From: NCEH01 sp043195125
GTDB taxonomy: Bacteria > Pseudomonadota > Alphaproteobacteria > Rhizobiales > Xanthobacteraceae
NCBI RefSeq assembly: GCF_043195125.1
Contig: NZ_JBAFWR010000007.1
Length of the DNA: 64,000 nucleotides
Direction: 5' to 3' (one strand)
Both the position numbers and the translations under genes were made by a program. Shown one piece after another: positions 55,987-64,000 of this stretch. The notes beneath the pieces are model-generated. The model did not search any database. It was not told the origin of the DNA and saw only the letters and a list, made by a program, of their open reading frames with translations. Numbering within the stretch: position 1 is the first letter of the stretch; each line of letters begins with the position of its first letter.

Positions 55987-56254
55987 TTCAAGCCTCGACA
56001 AGCGGCATGGTTCCCCCCAAACCGGGCCGAGCTTCACGAGCTTCCGGCAGGAAAAGACCTTGGTCAATCTGCCCTCAGCACGATCAGGTAACATCACGCC
56101 TGATCCACGGCGAACCTATGGCAAATCCAGTGAGAACCGCCCTCCCTGGGTACCTTTCTGTAACTATTTTACCATCGGAGCGGACTCGGCCTCGTGACAG
56201 GCTGTGCTAGAAGCCTCGTCGCTCCCAGAATTTTGGCGACAGGGGACCCTCATT

Positions 56255-57646
56255 ATGACTGCGACCCGTACCGAGACAGACACATTCGGCCCCATCGAGG
56301 TGCCGGCAGACCGCTACTGGGGCGCCCAGGCCCAGCGGTCGCTGGGCAACTTCAAGATTGGTTGGGAGCGCCAGCCCCTGCCGATCGTGCGGGCGCTCGG
56401 CATCGTGAAGCGCGCCGCCGCTGAGACCAATATGGGCCTTGGCCGCCTCGACCCGGCGCTCGGCGCCGCGATCGTCACCGCCGCCCAGGAAGTGATCGAC
56501 GGCAAGCTCGACGACCACTTTCCCCTCGTCGTCTGGCAGACCGGGTCTGGCACCCAGTCGAACATGAATGCGAACGAGGTGATCTCGAACCGCGCGATCG
56601 AAATTCTCGGCGGCGAGCGGGGCTCCAAGAAGCCGGTTCACCCGAACGATCACGTGAACATGAGCCAGTCTTCGAACGATACCTATCCCACGGCTATGCA
56701 CGTGGCGTGTGCGGAAGAGATCGTTCATCGCCTTCTGCCGGCCCTCAGCACGCTTCATGCCGCGCTGGATGGGAAGGCAAAGGAATGGTCCACGATCATC
56801 AAGATCGGCCGCACCCACACCCAGGACGCGACGCCCCTCACGCTCGGCCAGGAGTTTTCGGGCTACGCGCAGCAGGTCGGCAATGCCATCGCGCGCCTCG
56901 AATCCACCTTGCCGGGCCTGATGCAGCTTGCCCAGGGCGGAACGGCGGTGGGCACCGGCCTCAATGCACCGGTGGGATTTGCCGAGAAGGTGGCGGAGCA
57001 GATCGCGGAAATCACCGGCCTTCCGTTCACCAGCGCGCCCAACAAGTTCGAGGCCCTGGCGGCGCACGACGCCATGGTGTTTTCACATGGCGCGATCAAT
57101 TCGGCGGCCGCTGCGCTGTTCAAGATCGCCAATGACATCCGCCTGCTCGGTTCCGGCCCGCGCTCCGGTCTCGGCGAACTGTCCCTGCCGGAAAACGAGC
57201 CTGGCTCTTCCATCATGCCGGGCAAGGTCAATCCCACGCAGTGCGAGGCGATGACTCAGGTGTGCGTGCAGATCTTCGGCAACAATGCGGCTCTCACCTT
57301 CGCCGGCAGCCAGGGTCATTTCGAGCTGAACGTGTATAATCCGGTCATGGCCTATAACTTCCTCCAGTCGGTACGGCTGATGGCGGACGCGGCCAACAGC
57401 TTTACCGAGCATTGCGTGGTCGGCATCGTGCCGCGCGAGGACAACATCAAGGCGGCGCTCGAGCGGTCCTTGATGCTGGTCACGGCTCTTGCCCCGAAGA
57501 TCGGCTACGATAATGCGGCCAAAATCGCCAAGACCGCGCACAAGAACGGCACGACCTTGCGCGAAGAAGCCGTCGGTGGCGGCTATGTGACGAACGAGGA
57601 GTTCGATGCGGTGGTGCGGCCCGAGCAAATGATCTCGCCGGGCTGA
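56255..57646 (+). CDS. fumC: Fumarate hydratase class II
   Basis: FumC hydrates fumarate to L-malate in the citric acid cycle. The 463-residue protein matches the family size and contains GAQAQRSLGNFKIGWERQPL, HVNMSQSSNDTYPTAMHVAC, IGRTHTQDATPLTLGQEFSG and the signature loop GSSIMPGKVNPTQCEAM. The ATG at 56255 is used; the frame is open 51 bases further upstream. It is iron-free and oxygen-stable by family, unlike FumA. Divergent from the DUF4169 pair. Confidence 0.97.
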   Translation: MTATRTETDTFGPIEVPADRYWGAQAQRSLGNFKIGWERQPLPIVRALGIVKRAAAETNMGLGRLDPALGAAIVTAAQEVIDGKLDDHFPLVVWQTGSGTQSNMNANEVISNRAIEILGGERGSKKPVHPNDHVNMSQSSNDTYPTAMHVACAEEIVHRLLPALSTLHAALDGKAKEWSTIIKIGRTHTQDATPLTLGQEFSGYAQQVGNAIARLESTLPGLMQLAQGGTAVGTGLNAPVGFAEKVAEQIAEITGLPFTSAPNKFEALAAHDAMVFSHGAINSAAAALFKIANDIRLLGSGPRSGLGELSLPENEPGSSIMPGKVNPTQCEAMTQVCVQIFGNNAALTFAGSQGHFELNVYNPVMAYNFLQSVRLMADAANSFTEHCVVGIVPREDNIKAALERSLMLVTALAPKIGYDNAAKIAKTAHKNGTTLREEAVGGGYVTNEEFDAVVRPEQMISPG

Positions 57647-57718
57647 TCCGCGCCTCTCGCTCTGGGGACAAGGCAACGGGTCGCGCGGGGCGCGGCCCGC
57701 AATATACAGAGGGGCGCT

Positions 57719-58324
57719 ATGGGAAATCGCTCGATCGCGATAGATGATCTGCATCCGACCCAGCTGACCCTCGGCATGGCCGAGGTGACACGACGCGCGA
57801 AGCGGATGGCGGCCCTCGATAAGGATGACCTGGACGATCTGGTTCGCAAACGCCCGGTGCCGTGCGTCATCGGTCCCAAGGGCCGACTCTATATGATCGA
57901 CCATCACCATTTGTGTCGTGCGCTGCTTCTGTGCGGCGCTACGACCGTGATGCAGGACCTCTCGGCGACCCGCGACTGGTCTCACATGAGCAGTGAAGAG
58001 TTCTGGCCCGCGATGGATCACGCGGGCATGTGCTGGCCCATCGACGCAGACGGCAACCGGCGTCCCTATGTGCGTATTCCGAGCCACGTGCGGGAACTAA
58101 CCGACAATCCCTGGCGTACCCTGGCCCGCGGCGTGCGCGGCACCGCGTTCCGCGACGATGATGACACCCCGTTCAAGGAATTCATGTGGGGCGAGTATTT
58201 CCGCACGTTCATGAGCAAGCGGCTGATCGAGACCAGCCTCGATCTTGCGGAGGATCTCGCGCTCAAGCTGGCACAGCTCGACGAGGCGCAGGACCTGCCA
58301 GGATATATCTCCAAGGGAAAATAG
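57719..58324 (+). CDS. ParB-like nuclease-domain protein
   Basis: A 201-residue protein of the ParBc_2 family (not the chromosome-partitioning ParB). Characteristic segments are IDDLHPTQLTLGMAEVTRRA, PVPCVIGPKGRLYMIDHHHL (the central D-x-HH) and RDWSHMSSEEFWPAMDHAG, followed by PYVRIPSHVRELTDNPWRTL. The C-terminal half is long and helical. It lies 72 bases after fumC on the same strand. Its cellular role is not known. Confidence 0.85.
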   Translation: MGNRSIAIDDLHPTQLTLGMAEVTRRAKRMAALDKDDLDDLVRKRPVPCVIGPKGRLYMIDHHHLCRALLLCGATTVMQDLSATRDWSHMSSEEFWPAMDHAGMCWPIDADGNRRPYVRIPSHVRELTDNPWRTLARGVRGTAFRDDDDTPFKEFMWGEYFRTFMSKRLIETSLDLAEDLALKLAQLDEAQDLPGYISKGK

Positions 58325-58414
58325 CGCGACGTGCCTGCGCGAGCGGGCGCCGTCGCAAGGTCATCAAATCTGATATGGTCCCCGCATCACGCGGTCTGCC
58401 CAGAAAGGCTTGTC

Positions 58415-59026
58415 ATGTCCTTCATCAGCGCAATTGCCGGCCGCGTGAAAATCCCCTCACTGATGGTGTTCGTGGGCCTAGTTCTGGCCGGATGCGGGGT
58501 CAACGCGATCCCCACCGAGGAAGAGCGCGCGAAAGCGGCCTGGAGCGAGGTGCTCAATCAGTATCAGCGCCGGTCCGACCTTATCCCGAATCTGGTTGAG
58601 ACGGTGAAGGGGTATGCCGCACAGGAGAAGGACGTGCTGACCTCGGTGGTCGAGGCGCGCGCGAAGGCGACGTCGATTCGCGTGGACGCGTCCACCATCA
58701 CCGACCCCGCCCAGTTTAAGCAGTTCCAGGATGCTCAATCGCAGCTGTCCGGCGCGCTCGGCCGGCTCATCGCGGTGTCGGAAGCCTATCCGGATTTGAA
58801 ATCGAACCAGAACTTCCTGGCGCTTCAATCGCAGATCGAAGGCACGGAGAACCGCATCTCCGTCGCACGACGCGATTATATTGAGGCTGTGCGCGTCTAT
58901 AATACTGAGCTGAGGACATTCCCCGGCTCCATCTGGGCGGCGACCCTCTACCGCTCCAACAAGCCCATGGAGACCTTCACCATCTCCGAGCAGCAGATGC
59001 AGGTCCCGAAGGTGAAGTTCAACTGA
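58415..59026 (+). CDS. lemA: LemA family lipoprotein
   Basis: A 203-residue protein with a lipobox: LMVFVGLVLAGCGVNAIPT, so the mature Cys would be lipidated. The rest is the LemA antiparallel helix bundle: QYQRRSDLIPNLVETVKGYA, AQEKDVLTSVVEARAKATSI and SVARRDYIEAVRVYNTELRT with the terminal FPGSIWA. AAAGG lies nine bases before the ATG. It is followed by two TPM-domain genes, the familiar LemA-TPM arrangement; the function of the cassette is not settled. Confidence 0.92.
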   Translation: MSFISAIAGRVKIPSLMVFVGLVLAGCGVNAIPTEEERAKAAWSEVLNQYQRRSDLIPNLVETVKGYAAQEKDVLTSVVEARAKATSIRVDASTITDPAQFKQFQDAQSQLSGALGRLIAVSEAYPDLKSNQNFLALQSQIEGTENRISVARRDYIEAVRVYNTELRTFPGSIWAATLYRSNKPMETFTISEQQMQVPKVKFN

Positions 59027-59046
59027 GGGCGGTGGGAGCGCACCCC

Positions 59047-59859
59047 ATGGCCCTGCGGCCCAGCCTGAAGGCGGCGAGCCGGTTTGCGCCGGGATCGGGA
59101 GGTTGGCTGGCCCTGTTCCTGCTGTGCGCGCTCCTCGCCGCCGGGACCCCGGTCTGGGCCGAGCTGACCTTTCCGCCGCTCTCCGGCCGGGTGGTGGATG
59201 CGGCCGGGATTCTGGATGCCTCTACCGTTCGAAGCCTCGATACGAAGCTGGCGGCCCAGGAAGCCAAGGCGACGGACCAGTTCGTGATCGCGACCGTGCC
59301 GTCGCTTCAGGGCACATCGATCGAGGATTATGCGAACCGGCTCTTCCGATTCTGGCAGATCGGGCAGGCGCGCAAGAATAATGGCGTCCTCCTCCTCGTC
59401 GCACCGACCGAACGCAAGGTCCGCATAGAGGTGGGCTATGGCCTTGAGGGCATTCTGACGGACGCGGTGTCGGGAACGATTATCCGCACCGCGATCCTCC
59501 CCGCGTTCAAATCCGGCAACATGACCGCCGGCATCGAGGCCGGCGCCGCGGCGATTCTGGAGATTCTCAATCTCGACCCCGAGGAGGCGAAGGCGCGTGC
59601 CAAGGGGGCGGAGCCGCAGGCGGGATTGAGCGAGGATGACTGGGTTCAGATTGTCGTCTTCGTGATCATGGTGCTGCTGTTCCTCTATTTCATCCAACGC
59701 GGATCCGGTGGCGGGCGCGGAATGGGTGGCCGCAGGCGCGGGGTATTCGTGCCCGGCCCGCTCTCCGGAGGTTGGGGCGGCGGGAGTTCGGGCGGAGGCG
59801 GCGGCTTCTCGGGCGGCGGGGGCTCGTCCGGCGGCGGCGGTGCCTCAGGAGGATGGTAG
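59047..59859 (+). CDS. TPM-domain membrane protein with glycine-rich tail
   Basis: A 270-residue protein. A signal/anchor (GGWLALFLLCALLAAGTPVW) leads into a TPM (YgcG-type) domain at about residues 40-180: FPPLSGRVVDAAGILDASTV, VATVPSLQGTSIEDYANRLF and RIEVGYGLEGILTDAVSGTI. A TM helix IVVFVIMVLLFLYFIQ follows, and the last 45 residues are a Gly/Ser-rich tail with a final GGW. The start ATG 59047 is preferred since GGGAG lies upstream; a GTG at 59032 is alternative. LemA is 20 bases upstream, the second TPM gene one base downstream. Confidence 0.9.
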   Translation: MALRPSLKAASRFAPGSGGWLALFLLCALLAAGTPVWAELTFPPLSGRVVDAAGILDASTVRSLDTKLAAQEAKATDQFVIATVPSLQGTSIEDYANRLFRFWQIGQARKNNGVLLLVAPTERKVRIEVGYGLEGILTDAVSGTIIRTAILPAFKSGNMTAGIEAGAAAILEILNLDPEEAKARAKGAEPQAGLSEDDWVQIVVFVIMVLLFLYFIQRGSGGGRGMGGRRRGVFVPGPLSGGWGGGSSGGGGGFSGGGGSSGGGGASGGW

Positions 59860-59860
59860 G

Positions 59861-60520
59861 ATGCGTGCCGGCATGACTGCGCGCTCTTCGCGCTCGCCCC
59901 AGTCTCCGATTCTGCAACCGGAGGAACTCGAGCGAATCTCCCAAGCCATCGCGACGGCGGAGCGCATGACTTCGGCTGAGATCCGAGTCGCCGTCTCATC
60001 CCGGCCGGTGGTGGGGCATGCCTACCATGGAATCATGTGGGCGGCGCTGGCCGCCCTGATTTTGCCCTGGGGAATCATCGCCCTCGCGCCCATGCGGCCC
60101 GTCACGCTGCTGGCGGTCCAGGCAGGCTGCTTTATCGTCTTGTGCCTGTTGTTGACACGCCCGGTCGTGGCGTCCCGCCTGGTTCCGCTCGCAGCCCGCC
60201 GCCAGGCGGCCCGCGACATGGCGCTCGGCCTTTTCCATGCGCATGGCCTGCATCAGACCGAGGCGCGCAATGGCCTGCTGATCTTCGCCGCTCCCCACGA
60301 CCGGCTCGTGGAGATCGTTGCCGACGCTGGCGCTCAGGCCGCTATCCCGCACGAGGCCTGGAAAACCCTGTGCGACGCGGTGGTGGAGCGCGCGGGCGAG
60401 GGGGCCTTGGCAGAGGGGCTCGCAGCGGCTGTTACCCACGCCGGAACCTTGCTTGCACCGCATTTGCCGTCGCTGCCCGGAGACCAAAACGAACTCTCCG
60501 ACCGGGTCGTCTTAATATAA
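59861..60520 (+). CDS. Second TPM-domain membrane protein
   Basis: A 219-residue protein whose ATG is one base after the stop of the first TPM gene, with AGGAGGATGG overlapping it. The N-terminal half includes QPEELERISQAIATAERMTS and AEIRVAVSSRPVVG of a TPM-like fold; TM segments at about residues 55-100 follow. The C-terminal half contains ARRQAARDMALGLFHAHGLH and GLLIFAAPHDRLVEIVADAG. It lacks the Gly-rich tail of its neighbour. It forms the last gene of the lemA cassette. Confidence 0.85.
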   Translation: MRAGMTARSSRSPQSPILQPEELERISQAIATAERMTSAEIRVAVSSRPVVGHAYHGIMWAALAALILPWGIIALAPMRPVTLLAVQAGCFIVLCLLLTRPVVASRLVPLAARRQAARDMALGLFHAHGLHQTEARNGLLIFAAPHDRLVEIVADAGAQAAIPHEAWKTLCDAVVERAGEGALAEGLAAAVTHAGTLLAPHLPSLPGDQNELSDRVVLI

Positions 60521-60990
60521 TATGACCGGGACGGCGGATTTGGCCGAAACAGTGGGGCGAGACCTGCAATAAAGCTGTCACGAAGCTTGCGAGCCCTTGA
60601 CGCACAGCGACTCTGCAGCTACACCACGCTCCACTTCCACGGCAGACGTTCGCGTCTGAGCGATCGGAGCAGCTTTCCCGGTATCCGGGGCGCCCTGATC
60701 AAATAGCCAAAAGCTGCCTGGAAGAGCACTGCGAGACAAGGGTGCACGATCGCGGCGCCAATCTCCGCAAGGAGATGGAGTGGCGTGATCCTCTGTCGCG
60801 AACGAAGCGGAAAGCTGTTTATTCAGCTTTCCATGCTTGGGCGTTTGCGGTGCCGCTGAAGGGCGAAAGCCTTTCGGCGTCGAAACTGTTTTGTGGCGGC
60901 CTCGGCCGTTAAATCGTGGCGGTCCCCGAGGGGGTCGCAAAATTCATGGATGCGGCGAAAGCCGCAGGTCAGGACGAGGCGAAGGCGTAC
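60521..60990 (+). other. 470-base region upstream of rpsL
   Basis: No gene is supported. The frame running into rpsL extends far upstream with in-frame codons, but the real S12 start is 60991. It contains a promoter candidate at 60597-60625 and no terminator I can see after the TPM gene. The leader from there to rpsL would be about 360 bases. Confidence 0.55.
60597..60625 (+). promoter_or_regulatory. Promoter candidate of the str operon
   Basis: TTGACGC (60597-60603), 14 bases, then GCTACACC (60618-60625). It matches the alphaproteobacterial (Caulobacter-type) housekeeping consensus TTGACGS-N10-14-GCTANAWC with one mismatch in the -10. No better match lies nearer rpsL. Confidence 0.45.
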
Positions 60991-61362
60991 ATGCCGACGA
61001 TCAACCAGCTGATCCGGAAGCCGCGGGAAGCGCAGAAGGCGCGGGACAAGGCTCCTGCTCTTCAGTCGAGCCCGCAGAAGCGCGGCGTTTGCACCCGCGT
61101 TTACACCACGACCCCGAAGAAGCCGAACTCGGCGCTTCGTAAGGTCGCCAAGGTGCGGCTGACCAACAGCTACGAAGTGATCGGTTACATCCCCGGTGAG
61201 GGACATAACCTTCAGGAGCACTCGGTGGTCATGATCCGCGGCGGCCGCGTCAAGGATCTTCCCGGCGTGCGTTACCACATCCTCCGCGGCGTGCTGGATA
61301 CCCAGGGCGTGAAGAACCGCAAGCAGCGCCGTTCGAAGTACGGCGCGAAGCGGCCGAAGTGA
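60991..61362 (+). CDS. rpsL: 30S ribosomal protein S12
   Basis: S12 is in the decoding centre. The 123-residue protein begins MPTINQLIRKPREAQKARDK and has CTRVYTTTPKKPNSALRKVA with the PNSALRK streptomycin loop and GVKNRKQRRSKYGAKRPK at its end. The in-frame residues upstream of 60991 are not part of S12. It leads the str operon, followed by rpsG after 17 bases. Confidence 0.98.
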   Translation: MPTINQLIRKPREAQKARDKAPALQSSPQKRGVCTRVYTTTPKKPNSALRKVAKVRLTNSYEVIGYIPGEGHNLQEHSVVMIRGGRVKDLPGVRYHILRGVLDTQGVKNRKQRRSKYGAKRPK

Positions 61363-61379
61363 TCAGGGGAGCTTGAGCT

Positions 61380-61850
61380 ATGTCTCGTCGTCATAAAGCC
61401 GAGCGCCGCGAAGTCATTCCGGACGCCAAGTACGGCAGCCTCGTGCTCAGCCGTTTCATGAATTCCGTCATGCGTGACGGCAAGAAGTCGGTTGCGGAAA
61501 CCATCGTGTACGGCGCCCTCGACGTAGTCGAGTCCAAGGCCAAGCACGATCCGGTCGAGGTGTTCGTCACCGCGCTGGAAAACGTCGCTCCGGCCGTGGA
61601 AGTTCGGTCCCGCCGCGTCGGTGGCGCCACCTATCAGGTGCCCGTCGAAGTGCGTGTCGAGCGTCGCCAGACCCTGGCGATCCGCTGGCTCATCGCCTCG
61701 GCCCGTGCCCGTAACGAGAAGACCATGGTGGAGCGTCTCTCCGCCGAGCTGCTCGATGCCGCGAACAATCGTGGCAACGCGGTGAAGAAGCGTGAAGATA
61801 CGCACCGGATGGCGGAAGCCAACCGTGCCTTCTCTCATTATCGCTGGTGA
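61380..61850 (+). CDS. rpsG: 30S ribosomal protein S7
   Basis: S7 nucleates assembly of the 30S head. The 156-residue protein starts MSRRHKAERREVIPDAKYGS, with LVLSRFMNSVMRDGKKSVAE and GNAVKKREDTHRMAEANRAF near the end. It follows rpsL by 17 bases and precedes fusA by 18, standard str order. Confidence 0.98.
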   Translation: MSRRHKAERREVIPDAKYGSLVLSRFMNSVMRDGKKSVAETIVYGALDVVESKAKHDPVEVFVTALENVAPAVEVRSRRVGGATYQVPVEVRVERRQTLAIRWLIASARARNEKTMVERLSAELLDAANNRGNAVKKREDTHRMAEANRAFSHYRW

Positions 61851-61868
61851 TCGGAGAGGACCTCAGTC

Positions 61869-63944
61869 ATGCCGCGCCTTAACGCCATCGAGGACTACCG
61901 TAATTTCGGCATCATGGCCCACATTGATGCCGGCAAGACCACGACCACCGAGCGGATTCTCTATTATACCGGCAAGAGCCACAAGATCGGCGAAGTCCAT
62001 GATGGCGCCGCCACCATGGATTGGATGACGCAGGAGCAGGAGCGTGGCATCACGATCACTTCTGCTGCTACGACCGCCTTCTGGAACGGCAAGCGCCTGA
62101 ACATCATCGACACCCCGGGCCACGTGGACTTCACCATCGAAGTTGAGCGTTCCCTGCGTGTGCTCGACGGTGCCGTCTGCGTGCTCGACGGCAACCAGGG
62201 CGTCGAGCCCCAGACCGAGACCGTGTGGCGCCAGGCCGACAAGTACAACGTGCCCCGCATCGTGTTCGTCAACAAGATGGACAAGACCGGTGCCGATTTC
62301 TACCGCTGCGTCGAGATGATCATCGACCGCGTGGCCGGCAACCCCGTGTGCTGCCAGCTGCCGATCGGCTCCGAGAACAATTTCAAGGGCATCATCGACC
62401 TCGTCCGCATGAAGGCGGTGGTGTGGGAAGACGAAGCCCTCGGCGCGAAGTTCCATGACGAGGAGATCCCCGCGGATCTCGCCGACAAGGCCGCCGAATA
62501 TCGCAACAAGCTGGTGGAAGCCGCCGTCGAACTCGACGACGACGCCATGGCTGCTTACCTCGACGGCACCGAGCCGGACGAAGCGACCCTGAAGGCGCTG
62601 ATCCGCAAGGCGGTCGTGACGCGTAAGTTCAACCCGGTGTTCTGCGGCTCTGCCTTCAAGAACAAGGGTGTTCAGCCCCTGCTCGACGCGGTTGTCGACT
62701 TCCTGCCGAGCCCGATCGATCGTGGCGCGATCAAGGGCATCGACTTCCGGACCGAAGAAGACATCGTCCGCATGCCGAGCGACTCGGATCCGCTGTCGGT
62801 CCTTGCGTTCAAGATCATGGACGACCCCTTCGTCGGCACCATCACCTTCTGCCGCGTCTATTCGGGCAAGCTCGAAACCGGCATGGGTCTGCTCAACTCC
62901 ACCCGCGACAAGCGTGAGCGCGTCGGCCGGATGCTGTTGATGCATGCCAACAACCGCGAAGACATCAAGGAAGCCTATGCGGGCGACATCGTCGCTCTGG
63001 CCGGCCTGAAGGATGTGCGCACCGGCGATACGCTGTGCGACACCGCCAATCCGGTCATCCTTGAGAAGATGGAATTCCCAGAGCCGGTGATTGAGATCGC
63101 CATCGAGCCCAAGTCCAAGGCGGACCAGGAAAAGCTCGGTATCGCGCTCTCCAAGCTGGCGGCGGAGGATCCGTCCTTCCGCGTGTCGACCGATTTCGAA
63201 AGCGGCCAGACCATCCTCAAGGGCATGGGCGAACTGCATCTCGACATTAAGGTCGACATTCTGCGCCGGACCTACAAGGTGGACGCCAATATCGGCGCCC
63301 CCCAGGTGGCCTATCGCGAGACCATCACGAAGAAGACCGAGGTCGACTACACCCATAAGAAGCAGACCGGCGGTACTGGCCAGTTTGCGCGGGTGAAGTT
63401 CACGGTCGAGCCGAACGAAGTCGGCAAGGGCTTCACCTTCGAGAGCGTGATCGTCGGCGGCGCGGTGCCTAAGGAATATATCCCGGGCGTCCAGAAGGGC
63501 CTCGAAAGCGTGCTCGGTGCGGGCGTGCTGGCGAACTTCCCGGTGGTGGATGTCAAGGTTCAGCTCACCGACGGCGCGTATCACGAAGTGGACTCGTCCG
63601 CTCTCGCGTTCGAAATCGCCTCCCGTGCAGCGTTCCGTGAAGCCCTTCAGAAGGGCGGCTCGGTGCTGCTGGAGCCGATCATGAAGGTCGAGGTGGTGAC
63701 GCCTGAAGACTATACGGGTTCGGTGATCGGCGATCTGAATTCTCGCCGTGGCCAGATCCAGGGCCAGGACATGCGCGGCAATGCGAACGTCATCAATGCG
63801 ATGGTGCCGCTGGCCAACATGTTCGGCTACGTGAACACGCTGCGGTCCTTCAGCCAGGGCCGGGCAACTTTCACCATGCAGTTCGACCACTATGAACAAG
63901 TGCCGTCGAATGTCGCGCAGGAGGTTCAGGCGAAATACGCCTGA
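61869..63944 (+). CDS. fusA: Elongation factor G
   Basis: EF-G drives ribosomal translocation by GTP hydrolysis. The 691-residue protein has the P-loop MAHIDAGKTTTTERILYYTG, switch region RGITITSAATTAFW, G3 DTPGHVDF and G4 VNKMDKTG. Domains II to V follow with standard length. It ends 56 bases before the window edge; a tuf gene is expected next but lies outside. Confidence 0.98.
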   Translation: MPRLNAIEDYRNFGIMAHIDAGKTTTTERILYYTGKSHKIGEVHDGAATMDWMTQEQERGITITSAATTAFWNGKRLNIIDTPGHVDFTIEVERSLRVLDGAVCVLDGNQGVEPQTETVWRQADKYNVPRIVFVNKMDKTGADFYRCVEMIIDRVAGNPVCCQLPIGSENNFKGIIDLVRMKAVVWEDEALGAKFHDEEIPADLADKAAEYRNKLVEAAVELDDDAMAAYLDGTEPDEATLKALIRKAVVTRKFNPVFCGSAFKNKGVQPLLDAVVDFLPSPIDRGAIKGIDFRTEEDIVRMPSDSDPLSVLAFKIMDDPFVGTITFCRVYSGKLETGMGLLNSTRDKRERVGRMLLMHANNREDIKEAYAGDIVALAGLKDVRTGDTLCDTANPVILEKMEFPEPVIEIAIEPKSKADQEKLGIALSKLAAEDPSFRVSTDFESGQTILKGMGELHLDIKVDILRRTYKVDANIGAPQVAYRETITKKTEVDYTHKKQTGGTGQFARVKFTVEPNEVGKGFTFESVIVGGAVPKEYIPGVQKGLESVLGAGVLANFPVVDVKVQLTDGAYHEVDSSALAFEIASRAAFREALQKGGSVLLEPIMKVEVVTPEDYTGSVIGDLNSRRGQIQGQDMRGNANVINAMVPLANMFGYVNTLRSFSQGRATFTMQFDHYEQVPSNVAQEVQAKYA

Positions 63945-64000
63945 GCTTCATAACCGAACCCTGATCGAGAAATCGCCAGAGAGACCCAACGGAGAGTCCC

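Noticed and set aside
61863..63899. 678-codon minus-strand frame opposite fusA
   Set aside because: Shadow of the highly biased EF-G gene.

Overview
The window is a GC-rich stretch of alphaproteobacterial chromosome, most likely from the Hyphomicrobiales (Rhizobiales) and plausibly Xanthobacteraceae. The signs are a Bpt-type leucyl-tRNA-protein transferase, a metal-poor aspartate-type HemB, a phasin with a TGCA-rich promoter, the DUF4169/ribbon-helix-helix pair beside fumC, HflKC-DUF2065-Do protease, and a tRNA-His gene without the encoded G(-1). Family placement is inference from gene content; no species is claimed. I see no insertion sequence, prophage, CRISPR array or conjugative element. 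This is mainly core chromosome with a few accessory genes.

Layout. 1-9.4 kb: bpt (cut by the window edge), an RDD membrane protein, gamma-glutamyltranspeptidase, threonine dehydratase, hemB, a 3-hydroxyisobutyryl-CoA hydrolase coupled to a small membrane protein, an O-methyltransferase and a DUF4142 protein. 9.4-17.3 kb: small regulators, an unusual sulfotransferase/coiled-coil protein, panC, a VWA-DnaJ pair, a SPOR-tailed D,D-carboxypeptidase and a phasin. 17.5-29.2 kb: clpS-clpA, pabB-pabC, azlCD, the glnB-glnA nitrogen operon with a good sigma54 promoter, nnr, and a Tat-exported cupredoxin protein that has lost its copper ligands. 29.4-36.6 kb: a proteostasis block, tRNA-Leu, tig, clpP, clpX, lon (with a sigma32-like promoter) and a HU gene. 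36.9-41.1 kb: tRNA-Val, tRNA-Asp and tRNA-His interleaved with small genes, including one AT-rich orphan membrane protein, an FMN 2-hydroxyacid dehydrogenase and an exonuclease. 41.2-44.6 kb: a large sedolisin-type protease with a DUF4114-like C-terminus, followed by a small secreted protein. 44.6-55.4 kb: thiC under a TPP riboswitch, thyA, msrQ, miaA, serB, a Do/HtrA protease and hflKC. 55.5-64 kb: DUF4169-RHH, fumC, a ParB-like protein, a LemA-TPM-TPM envelope cassette and the start of the str operon (rpsL, rpsG, fusA).

How it fits together. Protein quality control is over-represented: ClpS/ClpA, trigger factor, ClpP/ClpX, Lon, a Do protease and HflKC all lie here. Nitrogen and thiamine control are readable directly in the DNA (sigma54 -24/-12 element before glnB; TPP aptamer plus two interleaved helices around the thiC Shine-Dalgarno). 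The least-explained content is the coiled-coil sulfotransferase with four DRDA repeats, the sedolisin-DUF4114 protein and its secreted neighbour, the copper-less cupredoxin protein and the AT-rich membrane protein. None of these amounts to a clearly new multi-gene system from sequence alone.
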